This document shows, one piece after another, positions 14,601 to 21,950 of a stretch of DNA of 22,205 bases (the stretch's first letter is position 1; every line of letters begins with the position of its first letter). The notes beneath the pieces were generated by a model. That model did no database searches and had not been told where the DNA came from. It worked only from the letters and a program-made list of their open reading frames with translations. Location: assembly GCA_002373995.1 (NCBI GenBank), contig DFLB01000035.1, positions 1 to 22,205 on the forward strand. The letters are read 5' to 3'. The DNA is from Bacteroidales bacterium UBA3630. GTDB lineage: Bacteria > Bacteroidota > Bacteroidia > Bacteroidales > P3. Position numbers and translations under genes: made by a program.

Positions 14601-17600
14601 GCCACAACGTCACACTCGACAACCGGCTGGAAATAGCTGCGGGGACAGCATTGGCGCTATACCCCGGCAGCGCCATCGGCGGCCGGACATTCCTGATTGA
14701 CGCCAAGAGCACTGCAGAGCACGATACGCTGCTGCTGGGTGTCTATTCCCCATCCGACACTATCAGCAACACCTCCACCCTTTTCGTCTTCGACGCCAGC
14801 CTTTTCACCCCGATAGACACCTTCGAGATAGACACCGCTTGGCGCAACTTCTCCATCACCTTGCCCACGCCGGCCACCGAAGGAAGGCTGTGCCTCAAGG
14901 CCGGCCAAGGCATCCTGCAACTGGACAACATCGGCATTACAGCTTGCCCGCTGATAGTATTCGAAGTGGAAGGCAACGTCATCACATGCAAGATGGCCGC
15001 CGGCACCCCAAGCAGATACACCTTGATGCTCGAAGACAGCGCCGGAATGGATGTGCGCCACCTCCAGATTGACGAGGATAACTTCAAGATCATGGGGTTG
15101 CGTTTCAACACCCCTTATACAATGACCGTATTGTGCAATTCGACATGCCAGCAAACGACCGTTGTACGCACCGAAAACACCGTTCCCCTACCCTACTGCG
15201 AGTATTTCAACCAGTACAACAGCAGCATTTCCGTACCATCGACTTGGACCATCATCAAATCGACATCCAGCGCCACAGTAGCACCCACCACCTATCCCTC
15301 GCTGAACTTCACTCCCGGCAGCGGCACCATCTATGCCGTGCTGCCGCGTTTCAAGGCCGATTCTGCGATGTCGTTGTTCCTGTCATACAACCGCTACGGC
15401 AACTACATATACGACAGCCAAGTGCAAGTCGGCACAATGACAAGCGAGACAGATACAGCCTCGTTTGTGCCGCTATACAGCAGCGAACTTGCCTATCTGC
15501 CTGGATCACAGACAGCGACAGTAGATCTTAGCAGCCATACAGACAAATACATCGCCCTGCGTTTCAGCCAATACACCACACGTCTGATGAGCATACGCGT
15601 GTATGGCATCCCGATGGCATCATACAAGCTGGTGCACGCAGGCACCCTGAAAGCCATTACGCCGAATCAGCATCCTTACTGGTTGCACGCCTATAATGGC
15701 TCATACTATGACACAATGGCCTATATCACAGAAAATCCACACGATATTGATTTTGGCAGAAGCTATATCTACCTTAACCAGGCCACTGATTCTACCGGCT
15801 ATACCTGCGAGACGGGCCAATATCTGGATCTCGGCACAAGCACCAATATTCCCTTCTGTTGGAATAGCGGTCTCTCCTACTGTTTCACATACGGCAACGG
15901 CTCTGTCTACTACAACTATGTGATAGGCGAAGGCTACCGCTATACCCTGCAAGGCAACAAATGGATGGTGATGCCTGAAATCAACACCCAGTCGATACAG
16001 GATGTTGCCATGAAGATGGTCTATCGTGCCGACAACAATACGGACAGCGTGGTGGTCGGCGTGATGACCGATGCCTACGACACCTTGTCATTCACGCCCG
16101 TAGACACCATCACCTATACCCAAAGCCCTGGTTTCCAACAGACGGCTATTATCGATTTCAGCAGCTATGCTGATAGCGGGCGGTGGGTGGCCCTGCATCA
16201 CCTGCGCAACAATACAGACAATGGACAGCTATATTTGAGCGGCATCTATGGCGACACTTGCGTCAGTGCCATCAGCGCCACAGCCACGCTCAAACGATGG
16301 AACCGCGTACAAATTGATGCGCAAGCCGTACCATTTTACATTGAGTATTTCGCCGCTGGCACATCCTATCAAGGAGCCGTCGGCAATACCATATTACGCA
16401 TTGACTCGGTACCAGCAACACTAATCCTCGCTCCCGAGACCACCTATGACTTCTACTTCCGTTGCGACAGTTTGGGCACCACTTGCCGGCCAGTACAGAA
16501 AGTGAAGACCTTGGCGGCACCGGTTGAAGTTCCATCGTGCATCGACTTTGACACAGCCAATACCGGCACCATACTGAAAGGATGGACGCGCTTTGACAAC
16601 AGTATTGTCGTCAGCGATACAATAGCCCATAGCGGAGCCAAAAGCATGAAAATGCCAATAGGCACCAATACCTACATCATCACACCGGATGTCAACGTGT
16701 CGGACATGCGAAAAGTAGCAATGAGCGTATGGTACTATGCCGCCAATGCCTCAGACCGTCTGGTAGTGGGCGTTATGAGCGACCCCAACGACCTGAGCAC
16801 ATTCCATCCCATACGAACATTGGCACCGGGCGTAGCGGGCGTATGGCAACGCGGACTGGTAGAGTTCAGCAGTGCTCCTGACGCATCTTATTTCATCGCT
16901 TTCCGGGCACGCAGCAACAATCGCCAGTCAGCGCGTTCCATCTATGTCGACGACATTTACATCGACACCAGTATCGCCTTCGACCTCCGAGTGAAAGACA
17001 TCACCAGCAACGCAATCACTCTTGACTGGAAAGCACAGGGATCGGCCAACGTAACAGTAACTGTCATGGACGGCGACACAGTAGCTGCAGTCCACACCAA
17101 TGCTACGCCCCCATTGCTCATTGAGCCTCTCAACATATTGCACTACTACACCTTCCTCTTCCAAAGCATCTGCGGTACGGAGGAGGGTTACTGCAACACC
17201 AGTTTCCGCGACACGCTATCGGTTATCACGCCGGCACCGGGGGTGGGCTGCGTGAATGCCACCGACCTGAACTCACCGCAGGCCGTATTCTTCACCGGCC
17301 GCTATGACAACCCCTACATGGAGGCCGGAGCCGTCAATTACGGCTCGCAGCACCCTGACAGTCGTCACACAGTGTGCTACGACACCGCCCAACGCGACCC
17401 GCGCACGGGCAACCAGCTCCGCACCATCCCCGAAGGGTACACCAGCAGCGTGCGCCTCGGCAACTGGAGCACCAACTACTACTCGCCCGAGGCCGAGGGT
17501 GTGATATACAGCCTCTTCGTGGACACGAGCAGCTTCGAGCTCTTGCTGCTGCGCTACGCCGCCGTGCTGCAAGACCCCATGCACGCTCCGTCCGACCAGC

Positions 17601-19795
17601 CTCGCTTCCGCATGGAACTGCTCGACACCAACTACAACATCATCGACTCGGCCTGTACCAGCGCCGACTTCATAGCCGACCAGAACCTGGGATGGCACAC
17701 CGCCGAAGACGGGGTGCTGTGGAAAGACTGGACCGCCGTGGGCGTCGACCTCTCGGCACACGCCGGCGAGCAGGTCTACTTCCGACTCACCACCTTCGAC
17801 TGCAACGAAGGGTCGCACTACGGCTACGCCTACTTCACCCTCGAGTGCATGCGGAAGAACATGAACACCGTGTCGTGTGGCGACGTGGACAGCAACACGC
17901 TAAGTGCTCCTGAGGGATTCCACTACCGATGGTACACCTCACAATCACCAACCACCATCAGCACCGCGCAAAATATCCGCGTGCCCAGCGAGGACATTAC
18001 CTACTACTGCGAAGTGTCGAAACTGGACAATGCCAGCTGCCAGTTCCTTATCAGCGCCTACGCCGGCACACGCTATCCCATTGCCGACTTCGACACCGCT
18101 ATGGTGATTGACAGTTGCCGCTTCTACGTAACCTTCACAAACACCGGCGGCGTGAGCAACGACAAAGTGACCCTCATCCCTGGAGAGCGTTGCGAGACAA
18201 CGCTCTGGGACTTTGGCAACGGCAAGGTCTCGACCAACTACAATGGCTACACCGTCTACACCCAGCCAGGCACCTACACCGTGCGGCTGATCTCTGGCAT
18301 TGCACTCAATGCATGCCAGGACACCATGGAGATGACACTGACCTTGAACATTCCCAAAGGCATGGCGCCCTCAGACACCACCGATGCCTCCATTTGCGAC
18401 AACCAGACCTACACCTTCTTCGGTCAATCCTACAACACCGCAAGCACCTACTACCACAATGTGCCACTCGAAGGCAATCCTTGCGACAGTATCTACGTGC
18501 TGCAACTTGATGTCAGAGCCACCTCTGTCGGAGACACAACGGCACTGGCCTGCGACAGCATCTTCTGGCACGGCAACGCCTACACCACCGACGGCATATA
18601 CACTGACTCCACCGTCGGCCCCAACAGCGTAGCCTGCGACTCCACTATCAGACTGACTCTGACGGTAAAACCCACATTCGACACGGTAGACACTATCACA
18701 ATATGTCCCTACAGGCCCTATGTTTATGAAGGGGTGGATTACGGCGGCCCCGTTACCTTCGACACCACTCTCTACACCGAATATGCCTGCGACAGCGTGG
18801 TGCACGTCACCCTGCAACCGCGCGACTCCAACTACCGCTTGACTATCTACTACGCCTTCGACAGCAACGCATTGCAACCGGCAGACACACTGATTCCCGG
18901 GTGCGCATCGACAACACTTCTCATGGTAGACAGCACCGCCGGAGCCACACAATGGCTATGGAACCTCTTTGCACCCGACACCACCTTCACCACCACCATC
19001 CCCACGTTCTCCTACACCCTCAGGGAAGATGCCAGCGACAGCGTGCAGGCCTTCATCAGCCTGGTGACACAGGACACGCAGGGATGCTTCGACACTGTGG
19101 GGTGGCCCGTTTTCGTCTTCCCATCGCCCAATCCCGATTTCCGCTGGGAACCCTATCGGCCAAGCATCAGCAAACCCGAGGTACAGTTCTATAACCTCTC
19201 CACCCCCCTGCAGGAACAGATGGACACCAACCACAGCATAGACTACTTGTGGCGCATACAGACGGTGGAGGGTGGCGACTTCGACACCACCTCTGTCTTC
19301 GACCCCTTCTACCATTGGGGCAGCGAGGGCGACAATATGGCCGGCGACTACACCGTCCGCCTGCTGAGCCACTGGATGCACCACGCCGACAGCATAGCGA
19401 TAGCTGACTTTGACTGGGTAGACAGCACTCTTTTCCCGCAACTGCTGTACCCAGCCTTCTATCACACCTGCACCGACTCGGCCGAGCAGACCGTCACCAT
19501 CACCAACGAATACCTGCAGTTCCCCAACCTTGTCACCCCCAACGGCGACGGTATCAACGATCGATGGGAGGTAATGAACCTCGTTGAATTCGGCAACTAC
19601 AGCATGAACGAACTCTGGATCTACGACCGCACCGGCGCGTTGGTGTACCATGTGCGCAACATACGCCGCGCCGACCAGTTCTGGGATCCAGAAGCCACTC
19701 GCAGTCCCGACGGCACTTACTTCTACCGCTTTGTCGCCGAGGGCGAATACGGTGTCGTCAAACGCAACGGGTCGATAGAAGTCCTCCGCAAATGA
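11639..19795 (+). CDS. Giant modular surface protein with T9SS type B (CHU_C) sorting domain
   Basis: A 2718-residue exported protein. Signal peptide is residues 1-25 (ending VGAQ). A CUB-like domain follows (about 41-142), then an FN3-like domain (about 145-228). Seven tandem modules begin near residues 235, 485, 720, 966, 1183, 1403 and 1631. Most open with a (P)YCxxF-type motif, then a jelly-roll-like beta region with a late acidic strand (VYIDGM, AYIDEM, IYVDDIYID), then an FN3-like part. A distinct beta domain spans about 1867-2075, then a PKD-like domain (2145-2240, LWDFGNGK and GTYTVRLIS). Three Cys-containing repeats of about 51 residues start at C2253, C2305 and C2356, followed by PKD-like sequence. 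The C-terminal gliding-motility/T9SS type B domain is 2625-2716 (TPNGDGINDRW, FYRF). It is probably an adhesin or glycan- or protein-binding surface filament; no catalytic motif was seen. Base composition drops in the middle (about 47% GC around 15661-15900). Confidence 0.9.
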   Translation: MRQHRHRLLALLLTLLAGTLPVGAQTVAHMVNGDTVRLDGCTLGGGTIFDDGGPTGNYSNSFDGWVEIQASTGVSITLSGTYQTETCCDRLWVYDGATVLLDGMGGTGTVNATATSGLLRIRFQTDYSSTYSGLVLTWSLSGVGSGCANPVSGLDTTAVSTNSIGLTWSATNPAGPFNILVDGALAGTATTTSYTLTGLNASTEYNISVIATASASNQCCGGHLSVRTDCGEIFLPYSEGFEQTAEHDFPPCWLSSTNFDDENYLPQVVTTQHHSGSQSLMLSCGNNNTAEHYGMVATPPIGGTGERVMYVYMRASQSNTPVMVGLCDSTGTEYNSYGFTQLQTLYINTEWTAYRIEWTATAGGKRLAFRMLQSMQNNVTGRIVYIDGMSAEVCGVDSLATSQMDYNRLTLSWSTFGSPNCTVGVRPIGSATDSVTYPGATSPLNITGLGAERTYVITVYPSCNGHAAVSRSITVTMPVMPANAERYCSNFRESYPAIPTNWTFNAVGSAYYSINDMGIYINCGSSSATGTQYVYLSTERLVNLAGKRVVLQYSASSSNVPIEIGSLRYADDPTTFESYGSFYTISDGNRHTVMADIPDSVTAGCLAIGFRYGRYYSFTVHAVEIGYPDCVVGHEYVVHRRGTNVQLDWGAIYDTVLVQSGVRGFTLGTGQVDTFYHARRGTVRGLAANTEHDFYIYRPCGQPCLDRQITARTATRDYPMPYCEDFTSVTTDSWYSGSGDWIAALSTNDCPRFNNGSLELTSWGFSNGYYTTVELPDAETDSNSVLSFYISTTAPTAFLIVGTIAEGYSNSYFRTLDTIQITSSARTHYYYRFRPSDTLFDGRIALRFMHQYEYLFYRAYIDEMHIAHTAYERTQLLDVSYDTATLAVSALVNADSVDITLAGGGGTTTQRVAAADIASIGFGNLQPGTGYNVYVTPLDGGCQSYAFNFWTLADGSSGSGGGDGYEGCYTMDNVLSDELPRHWAATGSHNVTLDNRLEIAAGTALALYPGSAIGGRTFLIDAKSTAEHDTLLLGVYSPSDTISNTSTLFVFDASLFTPIDTFEIDTAWRNFSITLPTPATEGRLCLKAGQGILQLDNIGITACPLIVFEVEGNVITCKMAAGTPSRYTLMLEDSAGMDVRHLQIDEDNFKIMGLRFNTPYTMTVLCNSTCQQTTVVRTENTVPLPYCEYFNQYNSSISVPSTWTIIKSTSSATVAPTTYPSLNFTPGSGTIYAVLPRFKADSAMSLFLSYNRYGNYIYDSQVQVGTMTSETDTASFVPLYSSELAYLPGSQTATVDLSSHTDKYIALRFSQYTTRLMSIRVYGIPMASYKLVHAGTLKAITPNQHPYWLHAYNGSYYDTMAYITENPHDIDFGRSYIYLNQATDSTGYTCETGQYLDLGTSTNIPFCWNSGLSYCFTYGNGSVYYNYVIGEGYRYTLQGNKWMVMPEINTQSIQDVAMKMVYRADNNTDSVVVGVMTDAYDTLSFTPVDTITYTQSPGFQQTAIIDFSSYADSGRWVALHHLRNNTDNGQLYLSGIYGDTCVSAISATATLKRWNRVQIDAQAVPFYIEYFAAGTSYQGAVGNTILRIDSVPATLILAPETTYDFYFRCDSLGTTCRPVQKVKTLAAPVEVPSCIDFDTANTGTILKGWTRFDNSIVVSDTIAHSGAKSMKMPIGTNTYIITPDVNVSDMRKVAMSVWYYAANASDRLVVGVMSDPNDLSTFHPIRTLAPGVAGVWQRGLVEFSSAPDASYFIAFRARSNNRQSARSIYVDDIYIDTSIAFDLRVKDITSNAITLDWKAQGSANVTVTVMDGDTVAAVHTNATPPLLIEPLNILHYYTFLFQSICGTEEGYCNTSFRDTLSVITPAPGVGCVNATDLNSPQAVFFTGRYDNPYMEAGAVNYGSQHPDSRHTVCYDTAQRDPRTGNQLRTIPEGYTSSVRLGNWSTNYYSPEAEGVIYSLFVDTSSFELLLLRYAAVLQDPMHAPSDQPRFRMELLDTNYNIIDSACTSADFIADQNLGWHTAEDGVLWKDWTAVGVDLSAHAGEQVYFRLTTFDCNEGSHYGYAYFTLECMRKNMNTVSCGDVDSNTLSAPEGFHYRWYTSQSPTTISTAQNIRVPSEDITYYCEVSKLDNASCQFLISAYAGTRYPIADFDTAMVIDSCRFYVTFTNTGGVSNDKVTLIPGERCETTLWDFGNGKVSTNYNGYTVYTQPGTYTVRLISGIALNACQDTMEMTLTLNIPKGMAPSDTTDASICDNQTYTFFGQSYNTASTYYHNVPLEGNPCDSIYVLQLDVRATSVGDTTALACDSIFWHGNAYTTDGIYTDSTVGPNSVACDSTIRLTLTVKPTFDTVDTITICPYRPYVYEGVDYGGPVTFDTTLYTEYACDSVVHVTLQPRDSNYRLTIYYAFDSNALQPADTLIPGCASTTLLMVDSTAGATQWLWNLFAPDTTFTTTIPTFSYTLREDASDSVQAFISLVTQDTQGCFDTVGWPVFVFPSPNPDFRWEPYRPSISKPEVQFYNLSTPLQEQMDTNHSIDYLWRIQTVEGGDFDTTSVFDPFYHWGSEGDNMAGDYTVRLLSHWMHHADSIAIADFDWVDSTLFPQLLYPAFYHTCTDSAEQTVTITNEYLQFPNLVTPNGDGINDRWEVMNLVEFGNYSMNELWIYDRTGALVYHVRNIRRADQFWDPEATRSPDGTYFYRFVAEGEYGVVKRNGSIEVLRK

Positions 19796-19846
19796 TACCA
19801 CCTACCACACCATCCTGCACCCATATCCACTAACTAACGACAAACC

Positions 19847-20464
19847 ATGCAACACATACTGGTAGTAGACGACGAAGAAGACCTGCGCGAGATACTGCGA
19901 TTCAACCTCGAAGCAGAAGGCTTTGCCGTGGCAACAGCAGGAAGTGCTGAAGAGGCTCTCGCCACTCTCCACGCGCAGCCCTCCTGTTTCGACCTGATAC
20001 TGCTCGACATCATGATGGACACCATGTCGGGCATCGAGATGATGCAACGCCTGCGCGATGCCGGCGACACCACTCCGGTCATCTTCCTCACCGCCCTCTC
20101 GACCCACGACGACCAGCTGAGGGGCTTCGATGTCGGCGCCGACGACTATATCACCAAGCCCTTCTCGTTCGACACCGTACTGGCACGCATCCGCGCCGTG
20201 CTGCGCAGGAGCCAGCCGCACAGCCCTGTCAACCAGAGCGCCCCCAACACCCTCACCAAGCGCGAACACCTGATCCTGCAACTGCTGCAGGATCACCCCG
20301 GGCGCTACTTCACCCGCGAAGAGATACTCGCCGCCGTGTGGCCCAACGACGCGTTGGTCGGCGAGCGCTCGGTCGACGTGCACATCGCCCGCCTGCGCAA
20401 GAAACTCGGCGCCGACGGCAACCACATTGTAAACAAAACAGGTTTCGGCTATGGACTGGTCTGA
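19847..20464 (+). CDS. OmpR/PhoB-type response regulator, short linker
   Basis: This 205-residue DNA-binding regulator has a receiver domain (1-120) with acidic residues D8, D9, E10, phospho-acceptor D54 (LILLDIMMD), T82 and K104 (TKPF), all intact. The C-terminal winged helix (about 136-205) ends with the recognition-helix motif ERSVDVHIARLRKKLG and the wing NKTGFGYGLV. Only about 16 residues separate the receiver from the LTKREHLIL helix, so the N-terminal beta platform usual in OmpR-type effectors is largely missing, and the protein is 20-30 residues shorter than typical. The gene starts 51 bp after the giant surface protein gene with no visible promoter or terminator between, and overlaps the kinase gene by 14 bp. 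It probably pairs with that kinase. Confidence 0.94.
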   Translation: MQHILVVDDEEDLREILRFNLEAEGFAVATAGSAEEALATLHAQPSCFDLILLDIMMDTMSGIEMMQRLRDAGDTTPVIFLTALSTHDDQLRGFDVGADDYITKPFSFDTVLARIRAVLRRSQPHSPVNQSAPNTLTKREHLILQLLQDHPGRYFTREEILAAVWPNDALVGERSVDVHIARLRKKLGADGNHIVNKTGFGYGLV

Positions 20465-21302
20465 CGCGATACTGCTGGTGTTGGTAATTGCCATCCTGGT
20501 GCTCTACATACGCCTGATGCTGAAGAACCAGCGGCTGCGGCAGATGGCCGACGAAGCCAACCGCCTGCGTCGCGAGGCCGAAGCCACCGAGCAGCGCAAC
20601 CGGCAGCTCAAACAGGAGATGACTTCCAACATTGCCCACGAGCTCAAGACGCCCGTCAGCTCGATACGCGGATACCTCGAAATACTGCTCAGCGACAAGC
20701 CCGTCGACGAAGCCCAAAGGCGCCATTTCCTGCAACGCTCCTACCGTCAGACGCTGCGCCTGAGCGACTTGATACAGGATGTCTCCATCATCAACAAGCT
20801 CGAAGAGAGCGCCGACCTGTTTCCGCGCGAGGCGGTCGACGTCAGCGAGGTGGCCCTCGAAGCCGCCGCCGAGCTGGCCGACAAGGCTGCCGCCAAGGGC
20901 ATCGCCATCGCCAACCACCTGCCGCCCATGCCCCTGCAGGGCAACCACGAACTGCTGTACTGCATCTTCCGCAACCTCATCGAGAACTCCATTGCCTATG
21001 CCGGCGAAGGCATCGGCATCGTCATGGAGACCTACGAGCCGCCCAAGCCCGCCACCCATACCGCTTCCCCGCTCTACTACATCCGCTACTACGACACCGG
21101 CCGCGGGGTGCCCGACGAATACCTGCTGAAGCTCTTCGACCGCTTTGTGCGCATCGGCGAAGGCCGCTCGCGCTCCGATGGCGGCACTGGCCTCGGCCTC
21201 AGCATCGTCAAGCACGCCGTCCTCTTCCACGGCGGCGAAATCTACGCCAAAAACCGCCCCGAAGGGGGGCTGGAGTATTATTTCTCACTAAAGAAACAAT
21301 AG
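20451..21302 (+). CDS. PhoR-like sensor histidine kinase, single N-terminal membrane anchor
   Basis: A 283-residue kinase whose ATG lies inside the end of the response regulator gene (14-bp overlap, different frame), implying coupled translation. It has one N-terminal transmembrane helix (about 5-23) and almost no periplasmic part, then a charged coiled-coil-like linker (24-57). HisKA follows with phospho-acceptor H63 (NIAHELKTPVSS). The ATPase has N-box N175/N179 (FRNLIENS), G1 DTGRG at 215-219 and G2 GGTGLG at 244-249. With no extracytoplasmic domain it probably senses a membrane or cytoplasmic cue, or a partner protein. It is followed by the thioesterase gene after 4 bp. Confidence 0.94.
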   Translation: MDWSDAILLVLVIAILVLYIRLMLKNQRLRQMADEANRLRREAEATEQRNRQLKQEMTSNIAHELKTPVSSIRGYLEILLSDKPVDEAQRRHFLQRSYRQTLRLSDLIQDVSIINKLEESADLFPREAVDVSEVALEAAAELADKAAAKGIAIANHLPPMPLQGNHELLYCIFRNLIENSIAYAGEGIGIVMETYEPPKPATHTASPLYYIRYYDTGRGVPDEYLLKLFDRFVRIGEGRSRSDGGTGLGLSIVKHAVLFHGGEIYAKNRPEGGLEYYFSLKKQ

Positions 21303-21306
21303 TACC

Positions 21307-21696
21307 ATGCACACAACACCGATACAGATACGCTTCAACGACGTGGACCAGATGGGGCACGTCAACAACGCCGTCATCATGGAATACCTCGACCTTGGCA
21401 AGGACGCTTTCTTCTCGGCCCACGGCGTGCCGCCCACCAAGGGCGACTTCACCGTCATCGTGGTGCACTACGAGGTTGACTTCCGCGCGCAGATACACTA
21501 CCACGACAGCATACAGGTGGAGACCGCGATAGAGAAGCTCGGCAACAAGAGCCTGACGGTCATGCAGCGCGTGGTGAACACCGACAGCGGCACGGTCTGC
21601 GTGGAGTGCCGCACGGTGATGTCCGGCTACCGCCGCAGCACCGCCTCCTCCGCCGTCATCCCCGACGAGGTGCGCCAGTGGCTCAGCCGGGAATAG
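21307..21696 (+). CDS. Hotdog-fold acyl-CoA thioesterase (YbgC/FadM-like)
   Basis: This 129-residue protein has the single-hotdog 4HBT signature RFNDVDQMGHVNNA at residues 9-22, with D14 the likely catalytic acid, followed by the long helix (AVIMEYLDLGKDAFF) and the beta sheet (FTVIVVHYEVDF, DSIQVETAIEKLG, SLTVMQRVV, VCVECRTVMSGY). Family members hydrolyse acyl-CoA or acyl-ACP thioesters; chain length cannot be told from sequence. It begins 4 bp after the kinase stop, so it is the last gene of the regulator-kinase operon. In that context a role in membrane lipid adjustment is conceivable, but it may be a housekeeping passenger. Confidence 0.9.
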   Translation: MHTTPIQIRFNDVDQMGHVNNAVIMEYLDLGKDAFFSAHGVPPTKGDFTVIVVHYEVDFRAQIHYHDSIQVETAIEKLGNKSLTVMQRVVNTDSGTVCVECRTVMSGYRRSTASSAVIPDEVRQWLSRE

Positions 21697-21758
21697 CGCG
21701 CCAAAACGCTGATTTATAGCTATATACTACAGACAAACGGCATTTAAACAGCTGACAC

Positions 21759-21863
21759 ACAGCACAAAAGAAGCTCTCGGTCCGAGGATGGTCCGAGGGT
21801 GGTCCGAGGATGGTCCGAGGGTGGTCCGATAAAAAACGGACCAACAGCGGTCCGGAGGCGTAG
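21759..21863 (+). repeat. GGTCCG iterated element, copy 3
   Basis: This is the cleanest copy. The left flank (21759-21778) matches copy 2 at 16 of 20 positions. Five perfect-phase 11-bp units start at 21779, 21790, 21801, 21812 and 21823, alternating GGTCCGAGGAT and GGTCCGAGGGT; the fifth runs into an A tract. The inverted GGACCA lies at 21838-21843, and TGGTCCG (21822-21828) pairs with CGGACCA (21837-21843). The right flank with CGG, GGAGGCG and AG reaches about 21863. It sits between convergent genes, unlike copies 1 and 2. Confidence 0.88.
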
Positions 21864-21882
21864 GTAATCCGGGTAGAGTGGC

Positions 21883-21926
21883 GTAAAAAAAAGGCGGAAT
21901 TAAATTCGCACCAATTTAATTCCGCC
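21883..21926 (-). terminator. Intrinsic terminator of uvrA
   Basis: On the minus strand a perfect 14-bp stem (21893-21906 with 21913-21926, 6-nt loop) is followed by a run of eight U residues (plus-strand A run 21885-21892). It begins about 25 bp past the uvrA stop. In the plus direction there is no U tract, so it serves uvrA mainly. Confidence 0.9.
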
Positions 21927-21950
21927 CACAGGATAGCCTGTCGTTCTCTT

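Noticed and set aside
21779..21833. CRISPR-like direct repeats
   Set aside because: The units are 11 bp and directly adjacent with no spacers, and there are no cas genes; this is a short tandem iteration, not a CRISPR array.
21826..21843. Hairpin in repeat copy 3 as terminator of the regulator-kinase-thioesterase operon
   Set aside because: The stem is only 7 bp and is not followed by a T tract in the plus direction, so it is not a convincing intrinsic terminator.
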